A DNA stretch of 64,000 nucleotides, taken from positions 100,447 to 164,446 of the forward strand of contig CAYYKJ010000003.1 in assembly GCA_964441265.1 (NCBI GenBank). The letters are read 5' to 3'. Below the pieces are notes generated by a model. It saw nothing but the letters and a program-made list of their open reading frames with translations. It made no database searches and was not told the origin of the DNA. The translations under genes were made by a program, and so were the position numbers. This DNA comes from JAFGDH01 sp964441265 (lineage in GTDB: Archaea; Aenigmatarchaeota; Aenigmatarchaeia; QMZP01; QMZT01). Shown here one piece after another: positions 14,672-21,856 of this stretch (position 1 is its first letter; the number at the start of each line of letters is the position of its first letter).

Positions 14672-15595
14672 TTACATCTTCCCCAAAAGGAAGAGCATGA
14701 TTGCCATCTGGGACCACATGCGGTTCTCCGCCTGCCTGAATATGAGAGAGTTCTGATGGTCTATCGCGTCCCTGGTTATCTCGTAGCCGACATGGCAGGG
14801 CATGCAGTGCATTATCTTCGCCCTGCTCCCGTGCTTGTCGAGGAGGGTTTTGTTGAGCTGGTAGGGCATGAATTTCTTTATCCTCCTTTCCTTTTCTTCA
14901 CGGAACTTCGGGTCGTTTATCAGTTCCATGTCCACCCAAGTGTCCGTGTGGACGTAGTCGGCGTCTTTGAGAATCCCGAAGTCCCGGGTCTCCCCGTAGA
15001 GTCCGGTTTCCTTCGCCCTTTCCGTGAGATCCTCGTCCACGGAGGGCGGATGCTTACCGCCGGTCAGAAGACTTATCTCGGCTCCCAGCTTCGTGCATAC
15101 ACTGATCAGGGAATTGCTCACATTGTTGCCTATGCCGAGCCAGACGACCTTCTTTCCCTCCAGGGGTCCGCCGTCCTCTATCATGGTCATGGCGTCTCCT
15201 ATGCCCTGGCAGGGATGGTATCTTTCGCAGCACCCGTTTATGACGGGGACGCTCACGTTATTCGCCATCATGGACAGGTCATCGTGCTTTTTTGTCCTGG
15301 CCATTATTATGTCGGCGTATCTCTCTATCGCCCTTATTTCGTCCTTCAGGTCGGATATACCCACCTGGGAGGTCCTCTTGTCGAGGAAAATCCCGTGACC
15401 TCCCAGCTTGGTCATGCCGGTCTCGAAGCTCAGCCTGGTCCGCGTGGATGTCTTCCCGAAATACATTATGAGCGTCTTTTTCTTCAGCCTCTCGCCGAAT
15501 GCTTCCGGGTTCTTCTTTATCTCCAGCGCCTTGTCTATTATCGATTTAAGCTCGTCTTTTTCCATACCCTTGAGATTCAGCAGGTGCCTTGCCAT
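14672..15595 (-). CDS. argF: Ornithine carbamoyltransferase-like enzyme with altered substrate loops
   Basis: A 307-residue aspartate/ornithine carbamoyltransferase-family enzyme of full length. The carbamoyl-phosphate site is intact: FGKTSTRTRLSFE (STRTR), the later ERYHPCQG (HPCQ) and MHCMPCH (HC-x-P). GNNVSNS keeps the Asn-Asn pair near the amino-acid site. However, the usual N-G-L-(T/S)-D before HPCQ is NGCCERY, and the ornithine-binding D-x-W-x-S-M-G loop is DTWVDMELINDP, so the Ser and Gly of SMG are replaced by Asp and Glu. It is probably a carbamoyltransferase of amino-acid metabolism, but ornithine as the substrate should not be assumed. GGTGAT precedes the ATG, and a TTATAATA element lies about 20 bases above. 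It appears to be a single gene. Confidence 0.8.
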   Translation of the reverse strand: MARHLLNLKGMEKDELKSIIDKALEIKKNPEAFGERLKKKTLIMYFGKTSTRTRLSFETGMTKLGGHGIFLDKRTSQVGISDLKDEIRAIERYADIIMARTKKHDDLSMMANNVSVPVINGCCERYHPCQGIGDAMTMIEDGGPLEGKKVVWLGIGNNVSNSLISVCTKLGAEISLLTGGKHPPSVDEDLTERAKETGLYGETRDFGILKDADYVHTDTWVDMELINDPKFREEKERRIKKFMPYQLNKTLLDKHGSRAKIMHCMPCHVGYEITRDAIDHQNSLIFRQAENRMWSQMAIMLFLLGKM

Positions 15596-15704
15596 AGAGA
15601 AATCACCTTCTTATAATATGTAAGGGCTTCTTAAATTATTTTCCCGGAGACGGTAAAAGGAATTCCCCTGTCAATAATTTAACTTAAGTAGTGCAAGTAA
15701 TATT

Positions 15705-16346
15705 ATGGGAAAATTATCCGCTTCCGAGACTGGAAAAATCCTGAAGAAATACAAAATACCTGCCCCCGAACAGGCCACTGCAAAGGACAGGAAGGAACTT
15801 GCGAAGAAAGCCAAAAATATAGGATACCCTGTGGTTCTGAAACTTGAATCCCCCGACATCATACACAAGACCGAAGCAAAATGCGTGGTCACGGACATAA
15901 GGAACGAGAAAGAGCTTCTGGAATCCTCCGAAAAGATACTGAAGAACGCGAAAAGACACGACAGAAAGGCCAGGATGAAGGGCTTCCTCGTGCAGGAACA
16001 TTTCAGGGGCCACGAGACCATCGTCGGAGGGAAGAGAGACGAGCAGTTCGGTCCCGTGGTCCTTTTCGGTGCGGGGGGGATATTCACGGAGCTGCTAAAG
16101 GACATGTCCATAAGGATATGCCCCATAAAAAGGAAGGACGCCAAAGAGATGACTGAAGAGATAAGATTCTCCGGAATTCTGGACGGATTCAGGGGCGAGC
16201 CCCCAGCCGACAAGAGGAAGATAACCGACGTCATAATGGCAGTGAACAGGATCATGGTCAAGGAAAAGATAAAGGAGCTGGACATAAACCCCCTCATGGT
16301 CTCGGAGAAAGGGGTGAGGGCGGTCGACGTCAGGATAATGAAATGA
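15705..16346 (+). CDS. acdB: Acetyl-CoA synthetase (ADP-forming), beta subunit
   Basis: A 213-residue ATP-grasp protein. The ADP-forming synthetase converts acetyl-CoA, ADP and phosphate to acetate, CoA and ATP, the main energy-yielding step of archaeal acetate fermentation. Visible are the NIGYPVVLKLESPDIIHKTEAKCVV lobe with the ATP-binding KxxS-P and H-K-(T/S) pattern, VQEHFRGHETIVGGKRDEQFGPVVLFGAGGIFTEL, and IKELDINPLMV. The separate alpha subunit (CoA-binding) is not adjacent. TTTAACTTAAG ends about 20 bases before the ATG, so a leaderless start is likely. With porG/porD and mbh it forms a consistent fermentation set. Confidence 0.9.
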   Translation: MGKLSASETGKILKKYKIPAPEQATAKDRKELAKKAKNIGYPVVLKLESPDIIHKTEAKCVVTDIRNEKELLESSEKILKNAKRHDRKARMKGFLVQEHFRGHETIVGGKRDEQFGPVVLFGAGGIFTELLKDMSIRICPIKRKDAKEMTEEIRFSGILDGFRGEPPADKRKITDVIMAVNRIMVKEKIKELDINPLMVSEKGVRAVDVRIMK

Positions 16347-16414
16347 AAGGACATCCTGCCCGCGGAAGGGTTTTCTGATCATAATTGAAGGGTTAGCATC
16401 ACGGAGGCTTTTAC

Positions 16415-16873
16415 ATGGACTGGAAGATACACACGATATCGTCATTCACGGTTTATTTCCTGATAATGATCATTTTCGCCTTCTCCGTGCCCTTCGCCGC
16501 GGCAGGCCTGCTGGTGATGCTCTTCTTTTCAATGTTCCCGGACATAGACCACCCAAAATCAATGATAAGGAAGGCGAGCACCGTGATAATATTCTATTTC
16601 GCGGAGCTGTTCGTTTTCCTCTGTCTCCGGACCGGGATCATGGAAAAACTGCTGGTCTCCGGGGCGGTGGCGGTCCTGACATATTATCTGTACAAGAACC
16701 TTCCAGTCCACCACAGAGGGTCCAAATCCCTCCACAGATGGAGATACGCCATAATACTGACCCCGGCGATTGCACTGGCCTTCATCGCGGCGGGGCTGGA
16801 CGCCTTCCTGGCCGCTTTCGTCCTGATAGGGTACGGGCTGCACCTGCTTCTCGACAAAATAAGGGATTTCTGA
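16415..16873 (+). CDS. YdjM/DUF457-like membrane metal-dependent hydrolase
   Basis: A 152-residue membrane protein with about four helices. It carries the metal-site pattern of the LexA-binding, inner-membrane putative hydrolase family: an H near the start (WKIHTISSF), FPDIDHPKS near residue 41, HHRGSKSLHRW near residue 94 and GYGLHLLLDKI near residue 138. The enzymatic activity of this family is not established. GGAGG lies 7 bases before the ATG. It may share a transcript with acdB, 68 bases upstream. Confidence 0.72.
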   Translation: MDWKIHTISSFTVYFLIMIIFAFSVPFAAAGLLVMLFFSMFPDIDHPKSMIRKASTVIIFYFAELFVFLCLRTGIMEKLLVSGAVAVLTYYLYKNLPVHHRGSKSLHRWRYAIILTPAIALAFIAAGLDAFLAAFVLIGYGLHLLLDKIRDF

Positions 16874-16884
16874 GGTGACAGCAA

Positions 16885-17055
16885 TCAATATTTATCAAGC
16901 AATTCCTTCACTCGCTCCTCTCTCCTCGACCTTTCCAGAAGTATCAGATAGAAGGGCGCCTTACCGTCGGTGTTATACTCCATTTTCGGGATATAGTTCT
17001 CGCTGTTCTTGGCGGTACTCTTCAGAATCTTCTTTTGATACTTGGTCAGGGTCAT
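16885..17055 (-). CDS. Small basic protein, 56 residues
   Basis: A short frame of 56 codons beginning MTLTKYQKKILKSTAKNSEN and ending in a charged helix with LLERSRREERVKELLDKY. A near-perfect ribosome site GGGAGGTG lies 6 bases before the ATG, which is the main evidence that it is real. It is rich in Lys, Arg and Glu and looks helical; there are no cysteines, no signal peptide and no membrane segment. I do not recognise a family. It lies tail-to-tail with the YdjM-like gene, 11 bases apart, and is divergent from porG. Confidence 0.6.
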   Translation of the reverse strand: MTLTKYQKKILKSTAKNSENYIPKMEYNTDGKAPFYLILLERSRREERVKELLDKY

Positions 17056-17328
17056 TGCAGCACCTCCCGGACAAGAGATCTTCTTTCACCAGAAACACTG
17101 CTTTGCGACATCCTAATCACGTAAGAAGGGAAGACGTCCTCATTTTATGATATGGAGACGATAAAAACTGAAGAAAAGTAGAAATATCTTTACAGCATAT
17201 GATTTCATGTCCATTGAAGCCTATTTGACGGTGGAATTTTTTATAACAAATCTCCAGAAAAAACTGGACCCGTCCACCGGAATATGCTTATATTGAATCG
17301 GGCACAATCTATTAAAAGGTGATGGGAG

Positions 17329-17865
17329 ATTCACGAGATAAGGTTTCACGGCAGGGGGGGTCAGGGCGTAAAGATGAGCGCCCACATACTCGGGAGGGCG
17401 GCCTTCCTCTCCGGGTTCCAGATACAGGATTTCGCGGTTTACGGAGCCGAGAGGAGGGGCGCGCCGCTTTCGTCTTTCTGCAGGATATCAAAGGAACCCA
17501 TAGGTACACGGGGATATATATTCAGCCCCGACCACATCGTGTCGCTGGATCCGAGCCTGGACCTGAACTTCGTGCTCTCCGGGACGAACAAGGATTCCCT
17601 GATACTCATAAATTCCCCGAAAAAAATCAAAAAGTTCAGGAAGTTCAGGATACACAGCATAGACGCGACGGGAATAGCGCTGGAGATAATAGGAAAGCCC
17701 ATTCCCAACGTCGCCATACTGGGGGCATTCCTGAAGCTGACCAGGATGTTCCCCCTCAAGAACCTGGAGGAGGCCATAGAAACCGAGCTGGAGGAGGCTG
17801 GCCACGGCAAGATGTCCGAGCCCAACATAAGGGCCTGCAGGGTCTGCTACAGGAAAATCTCATAG
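17329..17865 (+). CDS. porG: 2-oxoacid:ferredoxin oxidoreductase, gamma subunit
   Basis: A 178-residue protein matching the gamma subunit of pyruvate (or 2-oxoacid) ferredoxin oxidoreductase, which helps oxidise 2-oxoacids to acyl-CoA while reducing ferredoxin. The N-terminal signature HEIRFHGRGGQGVKMSA, then FQIQDFAVYGAERRGAP, is classic. A stop codon (TGA at 17320) lies just upstream in frame and the first in-frame ATG, at 17374, would delete the signature. The best start is therefore an ATT at 17329, 5 bases after a GGTGAT ribosome site. An ATG at 17322 is in another frame. TPP-binding subunits A and B are not nearby. The family is certain; the start is the odd point. Confidence 0.82.
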   Translation: MHEIRFHGRGGQGVKMSAHILGRAAFLSGFQIQDFAVYGAERRGAPLSSFCRISKEPIGTRGYIFSPDHIVSLDPSLDLNFVLSGTNKDSLILINSPKKIKKFRKFRIHSIDATGIALEIIGKPIPNVAILGAFLKLTRMFPLKNLEEAIETELEEAGHGKMSEPNIRACRVCYRKIS

Positions 17866-17887
17866 TCAAGAACAGGTGGTGAAAAGC

Positions 17888-18190
17888 ATGCTGGAATTCC
17901 TATTCGGATGGGGGAGGAAGATCCGCAAGATAAGGAAGAAATGGGACAGGGCCAGGGAAAAGGCGCTGAAAAAGGAGGGTCCCATGAAATCGGACCTGCT
18001 TTCCAGGCTGGACCTCATAGAGAACAAGCTCCGCCTTCTGGAGGAGAGGAAATCCATAACCAGGGTAGAGAGGTCCCGTCTCTCCAAGGAGATAGAGATC
18101 GATCTGGAGGGGATAAAGGAGATGCTCAAGATGAAGGAGGAGGAATTCTCCGCCCAGCGGCAGAGGGCGAAAAACGCGAGGAACCAGTGA
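17888..18190 (+). CDS. Small coiled-coil protein between porG and porD
   Basis: A 100-residue protein with a basic amphipathic N-terminus (MLEFLFGWGRKIRKIRKKW), then a long helix rich in Leu, Glu, Lys and Arg (LLSRLDLIENKLRLLEERKSI onwards), probably a coiled coil. The frame extends to a GTG at 17876, but AGGTGGTG makes a good ribosome site 6 bases before the ATG at 17888. No family is recognised. It lies 22 bases after porG and 4 bases before porD, so it may act with or on the oxidoreductase, perhaps as an assembly or membrane-tethering factor; this is inference. Confidence 0.7.
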   Translation: MLEFLFGWGRKIRKIRKKWDRAREKALKKEGPMKSDLLSRLDLIENKLRLLEERKSITRVERSRLSKEIEIDLEGIKEMLKMKEEEFSAQRQRAKNARNQ

Positions 18191-18194
18191 TACG

Positions 18195-18479
18195 ATGAAG
18201 GAAGAGAGCAAGCTGAGATACGAGAGGGTAAAGGGAATACCCCACGCAAGGGAGCCCAAGAATTCCGTTCGGAGGAAGACGGGGGAATGGAGGGTCTTCA
18301 GGCCCGAGATAAACGAGAAGAAATGCGTGAAGTGTAAGACCTGCTGGCTGGTGTGTCCCGAATCCGCCATAGAATGGAAGGGGAAGCCGGTGATAGATTA
18401 CGACCTCTGCAAGGGCTGCCTGGTGTGCATGAACGAATGCCCCGCAAGGGCCATAAGCAGGAAAAAAGACAGCCACTAA
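18195..18479 (+). CDS. porD: 2-oxoacid:ferredoxin oxidoreductase, delta subunit (2x[4Fe-4S])
   Basis: A 94-residue ferredoxin-like protein. It has two cysteine sets, CVKCKTCWLVCP and CKGCLVCMNECP, each CxxCxxCxxxCP, for two [4Fe-4S] clusters. The N-terminal GEWRVFRPEINEKKCVKCKTCWLVCPESAIEW pattern is that of archaeal PorD, the electron-transfer subunit. It is third in a porG-unknown-porD group; porA and porB must lie elsewhere if the complex is complete. It could serve another 2-oxoacid:ferredoxin enzyme, as the gamma and delta subunits alone do not fix the substrate. Confidence 0.88.
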   Translation: MKEESKLRYERVKGIPHAREPKNSVRRKTGEWRVFRPEINEKKCVKCKTCWLVCPESAIEWKGKPVIDYDLCKGCLVCMNECPARAISRKKDSH

Positions 18480-18492
18480 GGGTGACCGGAGC

Positions 18493-18507
18493 AAATTTAT
18501 TTAAATC
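18493..18507 (+). promoter_or_regulatory. TATA element before the pyrG leader
   Basis: AAATTTATTTAAATC. An initiation site about 25 bases downstream would fall at or just before the ATG at 18527, which begins an 18-codon leader frame ahead of CTP synthase. Confidence 0.55.
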
Positions 18508-18526
18508 ATTTTCTTATAAGAAATAC

Positions 18527-18583
18527 ATGCAGAGCGAATTGACAAACAACTTATTCTACCCCGACAGGAGGAAGCTCCCATGA
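18527..18583 (+). CDS. Possible 18-codon leader peptide of pyrG
   Basis: The frame MQSELTNNLFYPDRRKLP opens about 25 bases after a TATA element and closes with a TGA that overlaps the CTP synthase ATG (ATGA). The overlap and the promoter spacing suggest that the transcript begins at this ATG and that translation of the leader affects pyrG initiation. The pyrG ribosome site AGGAGG lies inside the leader frame. There is no homology evidence, so it could be only untranslated leader. Confidence 0.3.
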   Translation: MQSELTNNLFYPDRRKLP

Positions 18584-20280
18584 AAAAGAAGACCATCGAG
18601 GAACTCTCGACAAAGACCGATGATCATGAATTCTATTTCTCCGCACCGGAAGGATACAAGCGGGGTAAGACAAAATACGTTGTCATAACCGGCTCCGTGA
18701 TTTCGGGGGTGGGGAAGGGGACGTTCTCATCCTGCATAGGGACAGTACTAGAACTTTTCCACAACTTCAGGGTCTCGCCGATAAAATTCGACGGCTATCT
18801 GAACTGCGACGCGGGGACCCTCAACCCCTTCAGGCACGGGGAGGTGTTCGTGCTGGACGACGGGACGGAGTGCGACCTGGATCTGGGATCCTATGAAAGG
18901 ATGATAAATAAGGACTTTTCCGGGGACAACTACCTGACATCGGGGAAGATATTCAAGAGCATAATAGACAAGGAGAGGGCAGGAGAGTATCTGGGCAGGG
19001 ACGTACAGTTCATCCCCCACGTGACCGGGGAGATAAAGAGGTTCCTGAGGAAATTGGGCATGAAGACCAGGGCCGATATCGTGCTGGTGGAGGTCGGGGG
19101 TACCACCGGCGATCTGGAAAACTCCTATTTCACGGAGGCCATGCGGGAGCTTTCCTACGAAGAGGGGAAGGAGAACGTGTTCTTCATAAACGTAACATAC
19201 ATTCTCGAGCCCCCCTCTCTCGGGGAGCACAAGAGCAAGGCTGCCCAGCTGGGAATAAAGAACCTGATGAGCCTGGGCGTGCAGCCCGACATGATAATCT
19301 GCAGGAGCGAGATGCCGGTCAGCGAAAGAATAAGGGAAAAGATAAGCATATACTCCAACGTGCCCTTGCCGAGGGTCATCAACTGCAATGATGTGAAGAA
19401 CATCTACAGGATACCGCTCTCCCTGATGGAAAAGGGGGTCGACACGGAAATAATGAATTCCATGAACCTGAAAAAGGGGGAGAGCACCAACAGGGAAAAC
19501 CTGAAGAAATGGAAAGAACTGGCAGAAAAGAGGGAAAACCCGAAGAGAAGGGTAAAGATCGGTATTGTCGGGAAATACACAAACGTCCATGACTCGTACC
19601 TCAGCATACTGAAAGCCCTCGAGCATGCAGGATCGCATCTGGAAACGAAGGTGGAAATAGACTGGGTGGAAACCACGAGAATCGGGGAGGGAGAGGTCGG
19701 GAACCGCCTGAAGGGCCTCGACGGCATTATCATACCCGGGGGGTTCGGAAAGAGGGGAATCGAAGGTAAAATAATGTGCTCGAAATACGCCAGGGAGAAG
19801 GGAATCCCCTATCTCGGTCTCTGCCTGGGTTTCCAGATAGCCCTCATTGACTTCGCGAGGAACGTCTGCGACATCAGAGACGCGGATTCCACCGAGATGA
19901 ATCCCGGCACGAAATCCCCGGTGATTGACATACTCCCGGAGCAGAAGAAGATAGAGGGCCTGGGCGGCAACATGAGACTCGGGGGGAAGGACATCGAAAT
20001 AAAAAAGGGCACGCTCGCCCACAAAATTTACGGCAGGGATATGATAAGAAAGAGGTTCAGGCACAGATATGAATGCAACCCGGAATACATAGAAATTTTC
20101 GAGAAAAACGGAATGGTCTTCTCCGGGAAGCATCCGAAATACGAGATAACGCAGATACTCGAGATTCCGGATCACCCGTTCTTCATGGCCACTCAATACC
20201 ATGCGGAATTCACTTCAAAGACGCTCGAACCGGAGCCGGTTTTCATCGGATTCGTTAAGGCGTGCCTTAAAAACAAATGA
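18580..20280 (+). CDS. pyrG: CTP synthase
   Basis: A 566-residue enzyme making CTP from UTP, ATP and glutamine. The synthetase half begins after a 28-residue extension at KYVVITGSVISGVGKG (P-loop region), with HGEVFVLDDGTECDLDLGSYER near residue 90. The class I glutamine amidotransferase half has GGFGKRGIEGK near residue 386, LGLCLGFQIAL with the nucleophile Cys, and the late QYHAEFTSK with His-Glu. Some normally fixed positions differ: KFDGYLNCDAGTLNP in place of K-x-DPY-N-D-GTM-SP, and YHAEF for FHPEF. Length and overall motifs still support full function. AGGAGG lies 9 bases before the ATG. Confidence 0.95.
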   Translation: MKKKTIEELSTKTDDHEFYFSAPEGYKRGKTKYVVITGSVISGVGKGTFSSCIGTVLELFHNFRVSPIKFDGYLNCDAGTLNPFRHGEVFVLDDGTECDLDLGSYERMINKDFSGDNYLTSGKIFKSIIDKERAGEYLGRDVQFIPHVTGEIKRFLRKLGMKTRADIVLVEVGGTTGDLENSYFTEAMRELSYEEGKENVFFINVTYILEPPSLGEHKSKAAQLGIKNLMSLGVQPDMIICRSEMPVSERIREKISIYSNVPLPRVINCNDVKNIYRIPLSLMEKGVDTEIMNSMNLKKGESTNRENLKKWKELAEKRENPKRRVKIGIVGKYTNVHDSYLSILKALEHAGSHLETKVEIDWVETTRIGEGEVGNRLKGLDGIIIPGGFGKRGIEGKIMCSKYAREKGIPYLGLCLGFQIALIDFARNVCDIRDADSTEMNPGTKSPVIDILPEQKKIEGLGGNMRLGGKDIEIKKGTLAHKIYGRDMIRKRFRHRYECNPEYIEIFEKNGMVFSGKHPKYEITQILEIPDHPFFMATQYHAEFTSKTLEPEPVFIGFVKACLKNK

Positions 20281-20289
20281 TATTTAAAC
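20281..20289 (+). promoter_or_regulatory. TATA element for the DUF1846 gene
   Basis: TATTTAAAC directly after the pyrG stop, centred 24 bases before the ATG at 20309, predicting a leaderless transcript. Confidence 0.6.
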
Positions 20290-20308
20290 GGCTGTTACAT
20301 AATAAACT

Positions 20309-21856
20309 ATGAAAAAAGGGGCGACCTCTCATTCTATTAAGAAGCGGGGATTCGACACCGAGAAATACCTGAAGGCGCAGTCGAGAGAAATCCTCGGGAG
20401 GCTAAAGAGGTTCGACAAGAGGCTCTATCTGGAGTTCGGCGGCAAGCTCTGCTATGACCATCACGCAGCGAGGGTCCTCCCCGGCTACAGGCCCGACACG
20501 AAAATAATGCTTTTCAAGAATCTCAGCAGGGACGCGGAGATAATATACTGCATAAGCTCGAAGGACATACAGAAGGGGAAGATGAGGGGGGACTCAGGCC
20601 TTCCTTACGACCAGCAGGCCCTCAGGGACATAGGGGACCTGAAAGAAAGGGGTCTCAGCGTCTCCTGCGTCGCTATAACGCTGTACAACGGAGAGGCCCT
20701 GGCCGACAGGTTCAGGAAACACCTCCAAAATCTCGGCCTGAGGGTCCGCGTCTTCACCGAAATAAAGGACTACCCGGATGACATAGACAGGGTGGTGAGC
20801 GAAAAGGGATACGGATCCCAGCCCTACATCGGAATAAAGAAGCCCCTCGTCATCATAACCGGGGCGGGAGGCGGGAGCGGAAAGATGTCCCTCTGCCTCT
20901 CGCAGATGTATCACGACCACAAGAGGGGCCTGAAATCCGGATTCGCGAAATTCGAAACCTTCCCCATATGGAACCTTCCCATAGACCATCCGGTCAACGT
21001 GGCCTACGAAGCATCGACCGCTGATCTGGGCGACTATAACATGACAGACCCCTTCCACAAAAAGAAATACGGGATAACGAGCGTGAACTACAACAGGGAC
21101 ATAGAAAATTTCGGCATCATGAAAAAGATACTGGAAAGGATCATCTCTGACGGGGAAAAGTTGCCCTACGACTCGCCCACGGACATGGGAGTCAACATGG
21201 CAAAGGAGGGGATCATAGATGACAACGCATGCAGGGAGGCCGGAAAGCAGGAGATAATAAGGAGATATTTCAGGTACAAAAAAGAACTGATGACGGGCGT
21301 GGAGAGCAGGGAGACAGTCTCCAGGATGGATAATATAATGAAGAAATCAGGGCTCGGGCCCGAAGACAGGAGGGTCGTGATCCCCGCCAGGAAGGCCTCA
21401 GAGGAGGCCAAAAGGAAGGGAAAGGGGAACAAGGGGATATTCTGCGGGGCGGCGATAGAACTTCCCGGAGGGGAGATGGTCACGGGGAAAAATTCCCCCC
21501 TTCTTCATGCATCCTCTGCGGCCATACTCAACGCGACAAAGGAGCTCGCGGGAATACCCGACAATATTGACCTCATAGACAACAGCGTACTCAGGAGCAT
21601 AGACAGGCTGAAGACGAAGACTCTGGGGATGAAATCCGAGAGCCTGAATGTGAACGAGGTTCTGATAGCCCTCTCCGTGAGCAGTTCGGTGAACCCCACG
21701 GTAAAGAATTCGATCGAGAAGCTCAGGGACTTGGGAGGGTGCGAAATGCACGTTACCCACATGCTGTCCAGCGGGGACGAATCGGGGCTCAGAAAGATAG
21801 GGCTGAACGTCACGACGGATGCGATACCCACGATAAAATATGCCCCGGTTGAATGA
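20309..21856 (+). CDS. DUF1846 family protein
   Basis: A 515-residue protein matching DUF1846 in length and motifs. Examples are RGFDTEKYLKAQSREI at the start, EFGGKLCYDHHAARVLPGYRPDTKIMLFK, KGYGSQPYIGIKKPLVIITGAGGGSGKMSLCLSQMYHD (a P-loop-like glycine segment), LPIDHPVNVAYEASTADLGDYNMTDPFH and, later, MGVNMAKEGIIDD. Structures of the family suggest a nucleotide-binding fold, but the reaction is not established. It is monocistronic and converges directly with the surface protein gene on the other strand (stop codons adjacent). Only the family assignment is firm. Confidence 0.9.
   Translation: MKKGATSHSIKKRGFDTEKYLKAQSREILGRLKRFDKRLYLEFGGKLCYDHHAARVLPGYRPDTKIMLFKNLSRDAEIIYCISSKDIQKGKMRGDSGLPYDQQALRDIGDLKERGLSVSCVAITLYNGEALADRFRKHLQNLGLRVRVFTEIKDYPDDIDRVVSEKGYGSQPYIGIKKPLVIITGAGGGSGKMSLCLSQMYHDHKRGLKSGFAKFETFPIWNLPIDHPVNVAYEASTADLGDYNMTDPFHKKKYGITSVNYNRDIENFGIMKKILERIISDGEKLPYDSPTDMGVNMAKEGIIDDNACREAGKQEIIRRYFRYKKELMTGVESRETVSRMDNIMKKSGLGPEDRRVVIPARKASEEAKRKGKGNKGIFCGAAIELPGGEMVTGKNSPLLHASSAAILNATKELAGIPDNIDLIDNSVLRSIDRLKTKTLGMKSESLNVNEVLIALSVSSSVNPTVKNSIEKLRDLGGCEMHVTHMLSSGDESGLRKIGLNVTTDAIPTIKYAPVE

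Noticed and set aside
14756..15616. 286-codon open frame on the plus strand
   Set aside because: It is the antisense shadow of the carbamoyltransferase gene.
17056..17328. tRNA or structured RNA in the 273-base gap before porG
   Set aside because: No cloverleaf, no conserved T-loop string and no strong hairpin was seen; only TATA-like elements and the porG ribosome site.
18748..20202. 484-codon open frame on the minus strand
   Set aside because: It mirrors pyrG, which has full family motifs; the antisense product shows none.
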